Position numbers and translations under genes: made by a program. Shown piece by piece: positions 7,403-15,053 of a stretch of DNA of 53,861 nt. Within the stretch, counting starts at the first letter, position 1; each line of letters starts with the position of its first letter. Source of the DNA: a virus; IMG/VR virus record IMGVR_UViG_3300008261_000101, positions 1 to 53,861 of that record. One strand, given 5' to 3'. A model generated the notes under the pieces. That model made no database searches, was not told the DNA's origin, and worked only from the letters and a program-made list of their open reading frames with translations.

Positions 7403-8023
7403 TTACCAGCCAAAAATATAGTCTTTTCTGATATTGGTAATTTCTTTTGCACCTTGAGTTTTTAAATAAGTACCTGCGCAGTATTCTGTATCAGGATGTT
7501 GTTCAACAATAATTATAGGCTTGTATTTTAAAATAGTTTCGATGCCACCTTTTAATACTTCTAATTCGTATCGTTCACAATCAATTTTAAGAAGTCCAAA
7601 CTTGGGTAAATTCAAGTCATCTAAACGTTTTATGTCGATAGATCCGTAGCCTGTTTCGCTAACATAACTACTACCAGTGTTTTCGGCATCATAAATCATT
7701 TCTACTTTATTGGTTATGTTGCCCAGCGCATGTTTATGTATTTCAATGTTTAACCCTTCAACATTACGCTCTAAACAACTATATACTTGCTCCAATGGCT
7801 CAAATGCAATAACGTGATTAAACACTTTTGTTAAAGGTTTTGACCATAATCCAACATTGGCGCCCACATCAACTACTATATTAAAATCAGTTACATACTT
7901 ATATGCTTCGTCTCTAACATCATCTTGGTATTCAGGAGGTCCACCGTTTTTAACACGCTTGGCAATCAGTCTTTCAAAATGGCTGTCAGTGTCTGGCATC
8001 CAATAGTCGTAAACTTTTTTCAT
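7403..8023 (-). CDS. FkbM-family SAM-dependent methyltransferase (206 aa)
   Basis: The SAM-binding motif VDVGANVGLW is at residues 51-60, followed by the acidic strand AFEPLEQVYSCL and the FkbM-typical LLKIDCERYELEVLKG. FkbM enzymes usually O-methylate sugar hydroxyls, so this may cap or mask a glycan. I chose the ATG at 8021-8023: GGAGGA lies nine bases upstream and the ATG overlaps the uvsY stop as ATGA, giving coupled translation. An in-frame ATG at 8080 would put 19 extra residues inside uvsY and is less likely. Coupling to uvsY places a glycan gene directly in the recombination operon. Confidence 0.85.
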   Translation of the reverse strand: MKKVYDYWMPDTDSHFERLIAKRVKNGGPPEYQDDVRDEAYKYVTDFNIVVDVGANVGLWSKPLTKVFNHVIAFEPLEQVYSCLERNVEGLNIEIHKHALGNITNKVEMIYDAENTGSSYVSETGYGSIDIKRLDDLNLPKFGLLKIDCERYELEVLKGGIETILKYKPIIIVEQHPDTEYCAGTYLKTQGAKEITNIRKDYIFGW

Positions 8024-8475
8024 ATCGAAGCGTCCTCCATACCGGCAACTCGTAACTTTACGATGTTGGTTAATTGCCATTGTTTTTGATCTAATGCTTT
8101 AAGAACGCCTAGCCATTTATTGCGCACTAATGCAAATTCATTAATAATTTTTTCATAGTCGACTACATCTGCTTCGCCGTCTACATATTTTTCAACATCG
8201 CGACTGCTTAATGCACGTTGATAATTTTCAAGATATTTCTTAAAAAAGCTGCTGCGCAATCTACGTAATTCAATGTTCAAATACTCGAGAATAGCTTCTA
8301 ACTCTTGCAGTTGATTAAATCGGTGTTCTACGATACCAGGCATATTAGCGGCAGCTTTTTCAATACTGCCGCTAATTTGTACTTCGTTACGAGCTGACAC
8401 AAGTTCGTCTTGAAAGTATTGTATTGCTTCCGGAATTTGAGAGATATCTCTTGATACTCTACTATACCATCCCAT
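8020..8475 (-). CDS. uvsY: UvsY recombination mediator (151 aa)
   Basis: UvsY loads UvsX onto gp32-coated ssDNA. The protein is helical and charged. The segments LRRLRSSFFKKYLENYQRAL and SSRDVEKYVDGEADVV, followed by KWLGVLKALDQKQWQLTNIVKLR, closely resemble what I recall of UvsY from marine T4-like phages. Length is near that of T4 UvsY (137 aa). GAGGA lies seven bases before the ATG, and the start touches the stop of the 73-aa gene. Downstream it overlaps the FkbM gene by four bases. Confidence 0.85.
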   Translation of the reverse strand: MGWYSRVSRDISQIPEAIQYFQDELVSARNEVQISGSIEKAAANMPGIVEHRFNQLQELEAILEYLNIELRRLRSSFFKKYLENYQRALSSRDVEKYVDGEADVVDYEKIINEFALVRNKWLGVLKALDQKQWQLTNIVKLRVAGMEDASI

Positions 8476-8696
8476 TAGTCGTCCTCTTCGTCGTTATACT
8501 CAGAATCTAAATCTAAATAATAATTGATAGCATTATCGAGATATTTGTCTGTACCCGATACTTCTTTAAATGTAATATCGTCTACACCATAATCTGCTAG
8601 CAAGTCGACAAACTTTTCTGCTGCTAGCTCGACATGTTTTTTGTCCAAGTACTCTTTAAAAAGATTCCAAATGTCTGCAATTTGGCTTTCATCCAT
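8475..8696 (-). CDS. Small acidic conserved protein between uvsX and uvsY (73 aa)
   Basis: An acidic helical protein ending in a run of Asp/Glu (NDEEDD). It resembles, from memory, a small protein found beside uvsX/uvsY in marine T4-like phages; no function is known to me. A Shine-Dalgarno GGAG precedes the ATG, and it starts five bases after the uvsX stop. Its place between two recombination genes suggests co-expression with them. The acidic tail could contact a DNA-binding protein, but that is inference. Confidence 0.75.
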   Translation of the reverse strand: MDESQIADIWNLFKEYLDKKHVELAAEKFVDLLADYGVDDITFKEVSGTDKYLDNAINYYLDLDSEYNDEEDD

Positions 8697-8701
8697 TACA
8701 A

Positions 8702-9775
8702 CTACTCCTCGATGGTATCCACAACTTCTTCGTTTGTGTTCTCGATATTTACCTCGACTTGCTTTTTATTGGGTAAATCCGACATTACCATTTCGAGTAG
8801 TTCTCCTGTCCAGTTTTTACGATACTCCAAAGTTTCAATACCTTCGCTGTCAGTGTATTTGTAACGGTTTCCTTGTTTCTCAAGAACACCCCATTTTTCA
8901 AACATGTCAAACAATCCACTGTAAGGATCCATGCCAGTCTCATATGGAATTTTTACTTGTACACCTTCAAACGGTTTTGCATAACGTGTTTTCATCACTT
9001 TACATGCAGCACGAATACCGTTTACTTCACTTGTCTTGTTGCCATCTTCGTCTTCTTTAAGCTTCAACTTCTTCATTGCTACTACCATCGACGATGCGTA
9101 CACAAACCCCGAACCTCCTGAAATTTTATCATCAGGATCAAACATATCTTGCGATGCATAAGTGTGGTTAGTAACAACCATACCCACATTGTATGAACCA
9201 AACATGTTAACACAGTTAGTCACAAGTGCTTTAAGTGCTTTAGCCTTACGACCCATGTCACCTTTCATGTCACCTGCTTCGAACTGGTTGACTTCAGTAG
9301 GAGTCATAAGCATACCAAGACTGTCAATGACAAACAGCACCTTGGGACGATCTGCTTCATTCATGCTGCGATAATCGTCCATGAATGTTGAGATAGTTTT
9401 AGCAACATCATCGATCATTGCCATGTTGAGTTTGAGGATTTTTTCTTCGTTAGTATCAACGCCTAGTGCTTGCAGCCAACTTTCGTCAAGTGCGTTTTCC
9501 GAGTCAATAAGAACAACAAAAATACCCTGTTCTTGTGCGTGTTTTACAATATTGCCAGACACAATGTAAGACTTACCTGCACCCGACTCACCGGCAAACA
9601 CACTTACTTTGCCTAGCGGAATACCTTTTTTAAAGTCACCACTAAGCAAGTAATTAAGAGCATAGTTACCAGTGCTGATCCAATCAGTTGGGTCGTTAAA
9701 CCCTGCACTCATTCCTTTGATACTCTTTGTTAGCGAGTTTCGGAATTTGCTTGGATCAAATGCCTTTGTTGCCAT
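8702..9775 (-). CDS. uvsX: UvsX RecA-like recombinase (357 aa)
   Basis: RecA-family strand-exchange ATPase of T4-type phages. Walker A GESGAGKS is at residues 62-69, the Walker B strand KVLFVIDSLGML near 144-155, and the conserved VVTNHTYAS and ISGGSGFVYASS segments follow. The tail is acidic (NTNEEVVDTIEE), as in UvsX. Length is close to that of T4 UvsX (about 390 aa). A Shine-Dalgarno GGAGCT precedes the ATG and overlaps the end of the 62-aa gene. It acts with UvsY and gp32 in recombination-dependent replication and repair. Confidence 0.97.
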   Translation of the reverse strand: MATKAFDPSKFRNSLTKSIKGMSAGFNDPTDWISTGNYALNYLLSGDFKKGIPLGKVSVFAGESGAGKSYIVSGNIVKHAQEQGIFVVLIDSENALDESWLQALGVDTNEEKILKLNMAMIDDVAKTISTFMDDYRSMNEADRPKVLFVIDSLGMLMTPTEVNQFEAGDMKGDMGRKAKALKALVTNCVNMFGSYNVGMVVTNHTYASQDMFDPDDKISGGSGFVYASSMVVAMKKLKLKEDEDGNKTSEVNGIRAACKVMKTRYAKPFEGVQVKIPYETGMDPYSGLFDMFEKWGVLEKQGNRYKYTDSEGIETLEYRKNWTGELLEMVMSDLPNKKQVEVNIENTNEEVVDTIEE

Positions 9776-9777
9776 GC

Positions 9778-9966
9778 TTATTCGAGCTCCATTCCGTTGT
9801 ATTCTTTAATGAGTGCAAACAGTTCGTCTTCTGACGCACACATCACTTTTACTGATTTCCAGTCATCTTTTTTATCACGACCGTTGATTTCTACCATCCA
9901 TCCGTTATCGTAACGGTTAACAGAGATGTTATCATTTACTTTAACTAGCTTGTTAATTTTTGCCAT
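9778..9966 (-). CDS. Small conserved hypothetical protein between gp32 and uvsX (62 aa)
   Basis: I chose the ATG at 9964-9966 because AGGAGA lies seven bases upstream; an in-frame ATG nine codons earlier lacks this. The sequence NRYDNGWMVEINGRDKKDDW suggests a small mixed alpha/beta fold. Similar small proteins, as I recall them, sit between gene 32 and uvsX in marine T4-like phages, with no assigned function. It lies downstream of a hairpin that ends or attenuates the gp32 transcript, so it may be expressed at a lower level. Confidence 0.75.
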   Translation of the reverse strand: MAKINKLVKVNDNISVNRYDNGWMVEINGRDKKDDWKSVKVMCASEDELFALIKEYNGMELE

Positions 9967-10000
9967 TTGTTTATCTCCTAATATAAAAAGCAATAACGGT

Positions 10001-10027
10001 TATAGGCGTGCTTTGAACACGCCTATA
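10001..10027 (-). terminator. Hairpin after gp32
   Basis: A perfect ten-base stem (TATAGGCGTG / CACGCCTATA) with a seven-base loop lies 10 nt after the gp32 stop. On the minus strand a short U-rich stretch (GCTTTTTATATT) follows about 11 nt later, so it may be a partial terminator or a 3'-end stabiliser and not a complete intrinsic terminator. Confidence 0.6.
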
Positions 10028-10036
10028 ATATTGTTT

Positions 10037-11020
10037 TTACCCGTTCTGACGAGCACGAATTTTTGCAAGAATATCTTGTGCGCCAGTAGATGCTGTATTA
10101 GTTACAGGTGCAGGCTTAGACACAGGTGCTGCGGCTCTAGCTGCTTCTTCATTTGATTTAAAACCAATGTCATCATCTTCGTCATTTACAATGGTTTTAG
10201 ACGATGCAACAGGATCTCCAGTACGAGCTGCCATGCCGCTAGGACGGAAATATTGGCTCCAACGATCTGCATCGTATGCTTCACCGTCAACTGAAGCTTC
10301 AAACATTTCTTTAATGACTTTAAGCTCAACATCTGTGGGCTTCTTAGGAAGGAAGTCACTGAGGTTATACAGTCCAAACTCGTTAATTGCTTTCATTTCC
10401 GAATCCGACAACGGACGGTCACGACGAGCCCAGTTGCTTGCACCATAGTCTGCATAGCCACCTTTAGACCCTTTGTTAAGACGGAAGTCAACACCAGCAG
10501 TGTAATCTGTTGGTAGTTCTTCCATGTCAGGATCCATAAGTGCTGCTTTAATAAGCTGGAAGATTTGAGGACCGATGATAAAACGTCGAATCGGATTATC
10601 CGGCGTAGTATCTTCTTTGATCGGATTGTCAGATACAAATCCTTGGAAGAGGTAACTACGCTTTTTCCAATACTTGCGTCCTAGATCTTCAAGAGTAGGA
10701 TCTTTAAACCACGGACGAACTTCGGTAAGAATTGGGCAAGATTCGCCATACATTTCCATGCACGGAACTTGTACTTGAACAGGACGTGACTCGGTTTCTC
10801 CTTTTACTCCTGCAAAAGGAAGTTTAATCATTGCACGTTCTACCCAAAAGAAGTCGTTTGAAGTATTGCCATCTGGAAGAAAACGAATGGTTGCAGTTTG
10901 GCCTTCTGCCATGTTCCAGAATGGATAAATTGCGTTGTCGCCGCCGGTGTTTTGATTATTACCGCTAGAACGTGTTTCCTGTTCTTTAAGTTTCGCGCGG
11001 ATTTCTGCTAATGATGCCAT
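10037..11020 (-). CDS. gp32: gp32 single-stranded DNA-binding protein (327 aa)
   Basis: The T4-type SSB that coats ssDNA at forks and recombination intermediates. The N-terminus SLAEIRAKLKEQE matches the basic B-domain region used for cooperative self-binding. The core contains IYPFWNMAEGQTATIRFLPDG and aromatic/basic strands of an OB fold. Only two cysteines are present (in VPCMEMYGESCP), so the T4 three-Cys/one-His zinc site does not look intact. The C-terminal region has an acidic stretch (NDEDDD) and ends, unlike T4, in a basic helix AKIRARQNG. AAGGAGG precedes the ATG by eight bases. The 68-nt leader holds a possible pseudoknot. Confidence 0.95.
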   Translation of the reverse strand: MASLAEIRAKLKEQETRSSGNNQNTGGDNAIYPFWNMAEGQTATIRFLPDGNTSNDFFWVERAMIKLPFAGVKGETESRPVQVQVPCMEMYGESCPILTEVRPWFKDPTLEDLGRKYWKKRSYLFQGFVSDNPIKEDTTPDNPIRRFIIGPQIFQLIKAALMDPDMEELPTDYTAGVDFRLNKGSKGGYADYGASNWARRDRPLSDSEMKAINEFGLYNLSDFLPKKPTDVELKVIKEMFEASVDGEAYDADRWSQYFRPSGMAARTGDPVASSKTIVNDEDDDIGFKSNEEAARAAAPVSKPAPVTNTASTGAQDILAKIRARQNG

Positions 11021-11051
11021 AGTATTGCCTCCTTGTTATTGCCTATGCATT

Positions 11052-11088
11052 TGTGCCTTTAATGTGTAGCACAGTTACTAAACTACAC
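11052..11088 (-). promoter_or_regulatory. Candidate H-type pseudoknot in the gp32 mRNA leader
   Basis: On the minus strand GTGTAG (11088-11083) pairs with CTACAC (11069-11064). TGTG in the loop (11073-11070) pairs with CACA (11055-11052), directly abutting stem 1, with a nine-base loop 1 and an eight-base A/U-rich last loop. It begins 68 nt before the AUG. T4 gene 32 has a pseudoknot at about -67 that nucleates gp32 binding for translational autorepression. Stem 2 is only 4 bp here, so this is a prediction. Confidence 0.5.
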
Positions 11089-11093
11089 AATAT

Positions 11094-11101
11094 TATTTAT
11101 C
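11094..11101 (-). promoter_or_regulatory. Late-promoter box GATAAATA before gp32
   Basis: With the box at -13 to -6 the start falls at 11088, the first base of the candidate pseudoknot. A perfect TTGACA (11103-11108, minus strand) lies just upstream, but its 17-nt-spaced -10 (TAGTTT) is poor. Confidence 0.6.
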
Positions 11102-11132
11102 TTGTCAAGTATTTTTTTTAATATTATTAAGG

Positions 11133-11158
11133 TGTTAGCGAATCATAGACCCGCTAAC
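11133..11158 (-). terminator. Weak hairpin over the 753-aa gene's stop codon
   Basis: Seven-base arms GTTAGCG and CGCTAAC (11152-11158 and 11134-11140) enclose a loop carrying the stop codon. No U-run follows directly. It may only stabilise the 3' end or slow read-through into the gp32 promoter. Confidence 0.3.
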
Positions 11159-13404
11159 TGTTTTATAATTTCTGTTTGTGGATAACGAGAATTTAATGTT
11201 TCTTGTGCGTTACGTTTAGCAACAGTTGCCTCAACTTTTTGAATAAATTTAGCAGCCGGCTTTACATATTGTGTACCGTAATCTTTTTCTACCATAGTAA
11301 GAACTGCTGTTGGGCCTTTTGGAAATGTTCCGTTTTCTCTGTCAAAGTAAGACAGAATGAACTCTCCAAGTGGTGTCTTTGGCTTTTCTTGAGACATGCT
11401 CATTGGTGCTGTCATGGTGCTAGATGGGGTATCTGCGTTATCTTTCATTGACTCTGGCTCATCTATATATTGGAAGTTTAGTTGTTTTAATGTTCCCGAA
11501 TCGCCTGCGTCAATGTATGCGCCTAATCTTTTTAAGTGATATGCTGCGTCTTCGTCGCCTTGTTGTGCTGCTTGTTGTAGAGCTTGTCCTAATGGTGTAT
11601 TTGTCGGATCTGTCATCTTCATTGCGCCTAATCCGGTTAGTCCTAACAATGCAAGCATTGCTAATTTGCTTTTGAAACCTTCACCAACATCTGCTTCGCG
11701 GCCTGCTTGTGCATTCATTTCAATCCACTGCATTAGCGGATATAATGTGTTTACAATCTCGTTACCAAACGCTGCGTTTTTGCCACTGCCTGGTTCACGC
11801 TCCATACTTTTAGCTTTCTTACGCAATTCTATTACAGGTCTGATAACTTGTTGGAATTTAGGATTACTAGTGTCGGCATTGGCGTCTAGCCATGAAATAA
11901 CGTCGTAAACATCATTGGCATATTCGCCTGCAAGATTACCATCGTATGTACCTTGACCTCTTTCAATACTTTTGCCTATCATGCGTAGATTGCCTAGTAC
12001 TGCTATAGCGTCTTTGCTTGTGTTAATATATGCTTCTTCTAACTCTGCTTCGCTAACTTTTACACAGTTATCTACACGCTTGCCACCTTTCATTTTGGTG
12101 CCCATACGCTTGTAGCCTTTCCAGCATACTTTGCCGTCAACACCTTTTTGCTTTTCTTCGCTGAGTGTACGCCAACTTGGATTGCCACAATCTTCACACA
12201 CATGATCACTAAACTGACCCATTGTGTCTTCAAACGCTTGTTCTAGTTCAAACTCTTCTTTGGTTTTCTTTTCTGCTTTGCTGTACTTGTCTTTTAGACG
12301 GCCTAGTTCTTCTTGACTTGCACCTTCACGACCTGCTTGAGCAGCTTTCTTCATGTATTCTTTGCCGTGCTTTTTGACACCTGTATAATACTGTAAACCG
12401 GATTCATCTATTAGATCGTCTGGTCCAAGTTCTTTGGCTTTTGTTGCTTCGCCTACTAGTTTATAAATGTATGGAAATACGTCTTTGAGTTCTTCGTTGA
12501 ATTGTTTGATAGTAAGCTGGTCTATCCAATTTTCAGAAACGTCATCTGGAACATCTTCTACAACCGGTACTGTGTAACTCGATACTGCTTCCGAATAATA
12601 TGATGGTTTTTGTAGATTTTGAATTTCTTTTTTAATAGTTACAACACGCTCTTTTACAATGCCTACATAATCTGCCAATCCTTCGGCTACTACGCTACTG
12701 CGATTTATGTATTGGCTAAACTTGCGTAGTTTTGAAATTTCTTCTGAAAGTCCAGAAATGTATTTTCCGAAATCGTCGTATGCATTGCCGCCTTCACTAA
12801 CATGCATTGCCATTGCTCTTGCACCGCTTAGGTGTTTATATGGATATTTAAAACGCTCACCAGTTGGCGACTCGATATAAATTGCATTTATTTTTTGTGT
12901 TCTTCCTGTAGCACTTTCTACATTTATAGGTGCAATATGTTTAATAGCTAGTCTAGCATTTCCAATACGCTGATAACTTGTTTTATTTGTGCCATACATT
13001 TTAGATTCGGCCATGGTTTCATCTCCGGAAGTTTTGTTTGCTAAGAACGAGTAGTCTCGTTTTGTTAAGTTATTTTTGTTGATATCTCTAACATCAAAGT
13101 TCATCATATTTTTTTTGGCAAATAGTCTTAATTCTTTTAAAAAGCTATACCAGTTATTTTGTATATCTTCAGTTTGTCCTGATGCAAAGTCTTGCGACAT
13201 GATTACTGTTAACCCGGTATCTTCGCTGATATTAACACTGACTTTGCCTAAGTCCACTCCGTCTATCATGTAGCTAAAATCAAAATATCTTGCTTCTTCG
13301 GGTATGTTGGTTACAGTACCGTCTTCGTCGCCGATAGTAACGTCTGAAAACCGTCCTCTGATTTTATTAAAAAGATTATTTGCTACATAACTTAAATTTT
13401 TCAT
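11143..13404 (-). CDS. Large conserved hypothetical protein between gp17 and gp32, probably virion-associated (753 aa)
   Basis: I know this only as a type of large protein seen in marine T4-like phages. A central part (about residues 140-300) includes GERFKYPYKHLSGARAMAMH, a conserved-looking block. A cysteine region follows (CEDCG, then VCWKGYKRMGTKMKGGK and NCVKV) that could bind zinc. The last third is Ala/Gln-rich and helical with a hydrophobic stretch LAMLALLGLTGLGAM near residue 580, which could be membrane-active. The ATG lies four bases after a GATAAATA box in the gp17 3' end and has no Shine-Dalgarno. A role in the particle is inferred only from neighbours and promoter class. Confidence 0.7.
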   Translation of the reverse strand: MKNLSYVANNLFNKIRGRFSDVTIGDEDGTVTNIPEEARYFDFSYMIDGVDLGKVSVNISEDTGLTVIMSQDFASGQTEDIQNNWYSFLKELRLFAKKNMMNFDVRDINKNNLTKRDYSFLANKTSGDETMAESKMYGTNKTSYQRIGNARLAIKHIAPINVESATGRTQKINAIYIESPTGERFKYPYKHLSGARAMAMHVSEGGNAYDDFGKYISGLSEEISKLRKFSQYINRSSVVAEGLADYVGIVKERVVTIKKEIQNLQKPSYYSEAVSSYTVPVVEDVPDDVSENWIDQLTIKQFNEELKDVFPYIYKLVGEATKAKELGPDDLIDESGLQYYTGVKKHGKEYMKKAAQAGREGASQEELGRLKDKYSKAEKKTKEEFELEQAFEDTMGQFSDHVCEDCGNPSWRTLSEEKQKGVDGKVCWKGYKRMGTKMKGGKRVDNCVKVSEAELEEAYINTSKDAIAVLGNLRMIGKSIERGQGTYDGNLAGEYANDVYDVISWLDANADTSNPKFQQVIRPVIELRKKAKSMEREPGSGKNAAFGNEIVNTLYPLMQWIEMNAQAGREADVGEGFKSKLAMLALLGLTGLGAMKMTDPTNTPLGQALQQAAQQGDEDAAYHLKRLGAYIDAGDSGTLKQLNFQYIDEPESMKDNADTPSSTMTAPMSMSQEKPKTPLGEFILSYFDRENGTFPKGPTAVLTMVEKDYGTQYVKPAAKFIQKVEATVAKRNAQETLNSRYPQTEIIKQLAGL

Positions 13405-13408
13405 AAAG

Positions 13409-13416
13409 TATTTATC
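13409..13416 (-). promoter_or_regulatory. GATAAATA box at near-leaderless spacing before the 753-aa gene
   Basis: The box lies four bases before the ATG (one fewer than the usual five) and overlaps the gp17 stop codon TGATAA. It may be a real late promoter or a by-product of the stop codon context. Confidence 0.4.
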
Positions 13417-14998
13417 AATAATTTGAACTTACAAAGATTGGCATGGGCAGTTCATATTCTTCATCCGATTGCATTTGACTAAAGGTGTTGTAAACATTTG
13501 GATCCCAGTCCTTCATAACGCTTAGTATTCTTAATGCAAGTAACATAGAACTTATTAAGTCGTCACTTTGACCAGATTTTGCTTGAAAACTGCTGCCCGT
13601 TGCAATAAAAGTTTTTAATTCGCTTATAAACGGTTTACTTTTTATAATAAGCTGATCGTTTTCAATCATTGTTTTTAATCTCGAACATGCAGTAATTTTA
13701 CTACTGTGTGTTGTATTAAATCCTTTTCTGAATTTTCTTACATGCCCTTTTCGCATGGGTTCACTGGTAAACAGTCCTGGAATGTTTTCTTCGCCGAAGT
13801 CATTTATAACAAGTAATGCAGCTTCGCCTAAGCCGTTGTTCTCTACGCTCCAGTATATATTGCTGCCGCCGCTTTTGCACTCATCAGATATGTATTTGCA
13901 AACATCTTTTAATACTCTAATTTGTCCAGGTATACTAGTTGTATTGTGTTGCCATTCGCCGACTTGTTCGTATGTGGGAATTTCTACAATTTGTATTGCA
14001 GCGTTGTCGCCTCCGGTGCCCATGCTAGGATCAAGTGCAACAACATAACTGTACTTTGCATTTGGCTTTTTATACCATCGAGTTTGCCCCATATTTAATA
14101 CAGGAGAGTTTCCTTCCATTACAGCTAACTTAATGGAATTTATTAACGTTTCGTCGTAAACTAAGAATTCGCATCCATATTCACGACGGAACTTTTCTTC
14201 GCCGATACGACCAATCTCTTCAGATTTCCATTCTTCGTCTCTGTCAGGATGTTCCCACCAATCGGCACGAAATGCATGAAAGCCATTAATACCTACATCT
14301 TGTTCGTTTCCGTATTCATCAAACTTGTTTTCTGCTTGTTTCCAAATAGTAGCAAATGTATCTTCGTCTGAGTTTGGTGTGCTAGTAATAACAGCACGAC
14401 CACCGGTTGCTAGAGTAGGAGAGATTGAAGTCCAAAATTCTTCTGCAATGTTAGGCTGCACGAAGGCAAACTCGTCGCAGTATAATAATGAAATACTCAT
14501 ACCACGTCCTGTGTTTCCGGTAGTTGTTTGACTTACAATACGAGATCCGTTTTCAAATTCAATAGATCCTTTATTGTAGCTTGTAACACCTGCTCTAATG
14601 TAATCTGGGCAAGTTTCGTATACATATCGAACTCGTGCCATAATTTCTTGTGCACCGGTATATTTGTGTGCAGCAATAAGAATTGTTTGGTCTGGATGAA
14701 ACATTGCATACCAGCAAAGATAAATTGCTGCACAGGTTGTTTTGCCTGTTTGTCGAGGCATCATGTTGATATTAAAACGGTAGTTGTGATAACTGTGCAA
14801 TAACCTTAATTGATATTCATATGGATCAAATAACAATTTTCCTTTTACAGGATGCTGTATGTGTGCAAAATGTTTTGCAAAGTACAGATATCCATCATTA
14901 GGATCCATACACTGTAACAAATCTTGAATCTGCTCTTCTGAGTATGTTTCTTTTTGATTTGCTTTTTTAGTTATAACGCCGTCTAAACTTTTTCCCAT
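13415..14998 (-). CDS. gp17: gp17 terminase large subunit (527 aa)
   Basis: The motor ATPase and headful nuclease that packages DNA into the prohead. Walker A PRQTGKTT is at residues 81-88, Walker B LLYCDE at 171-176, and the coupling motif TSTPNS near 206. The RNase H-like nuclease begins with VALDPSMGTGGDNAA (D323) and continues with SVENNGLGEAAL and QSDDLISSMLLAL, supplying the other acidic residues. Length is a little below that of T4 gp17 (610 aa). There is no Shine-Dalgarno: the ATG lies exactly five bases after ACTAAATA, predicting a leaderless late mRNA. A UUCG-loop terminator just upstream separates it from the preceding transcript. Confidence 0.97.
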   Translation of the reverse strand: MGKSLDGVITKKANQKETYSEEQIQDLLQCMDPNDGYLYFAKHFAHIQHPVKGKLLFDPYEYQLRLLHSYHNYRFNINMMPRQTGKTTCAAIYLCWYAMFHPDQTILIAAHKYTGAQEIMARVRYVYETCPDYIRAGVTSYNKGSIEFENGSRIVSQTTTGNTGRGMSISLLYCDEFAFVQPNIAEEFWTSISPTLATGGRAVITSTPNSDEDTFATIWKQAENKFDEYGNEQDVGINGFHAFRADWWEHPDRDEEWKSEEIGRIGEEKFRREYGCEFLVYDETLINSIKLAVMEGNSPVLNMGQTRWYKKPNAKYSYVVALDPSMGTGGDNAAIQIVEIPTYEQVGEWQHNTTSIPGQIRVLKDVCKYISDECKSGGSNIYWSVENNGLGEAALLVINDFGEENIPGLFTSEPMRKGHVRKFRKGFNTTHSSKITACSRLKTMIENDQLIIKSKPFISELKTFIATGSSFQAKSGQSDDLISSMLLALRILSVMKDWDPNVYNTFSQMQSDEEYELPMPIFVSSNY

Positions 14999-15003
14999 GA
15001 CAA

Positions 15004-15011
15004 TATTTAGT
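15004..15011 (-). promoter_or_regulatory. Late-promoter box ACTAAATA at leaderless spacing before gp17
   Basis: Placing the box at -13 to -6 puts the start at 14998, the A of the gp17 ATG. It lies directly after the terminator hairpin, so gp17 would need its own promoter. Confidence 0.5.
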
Positions 15012-15016
15012 CAAGA

Positions 15017-15040
15017 AAATAGCGCCCGAAGGCGCTATTT
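15017..15040 (-). terminator. Intrinsic terminator with UUCG tetraloop
   Basis: A ten-base stem (AAATAGCGCC / GGCGCTATTT) is closed by a C(UUCG)G tetraloop on the minus-strand RNA and followed by TTTTCTTG. It lies 14 nt after the stop of the 202-aa gene and ends that transcript before gp17. It is the best terminator in the window. Confidence 0.85.
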
Positions 15041-15053
15041 GATATTTAAAATT

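Noticed and set aside
10037-11020. Zinc finger in gp32 like that of T4
   Set aside because: Only two cysteines are present and they do not have the T4 spacing, so I did not annotate a metal site.
11080-11108. Sigma70 promoter before gp32 (TTGACA at 11103-11108)
   Set aside because: The -35 is perfect but the -10 at 17 nt (TAGTTT) matches only three bases. I kept only the late box.
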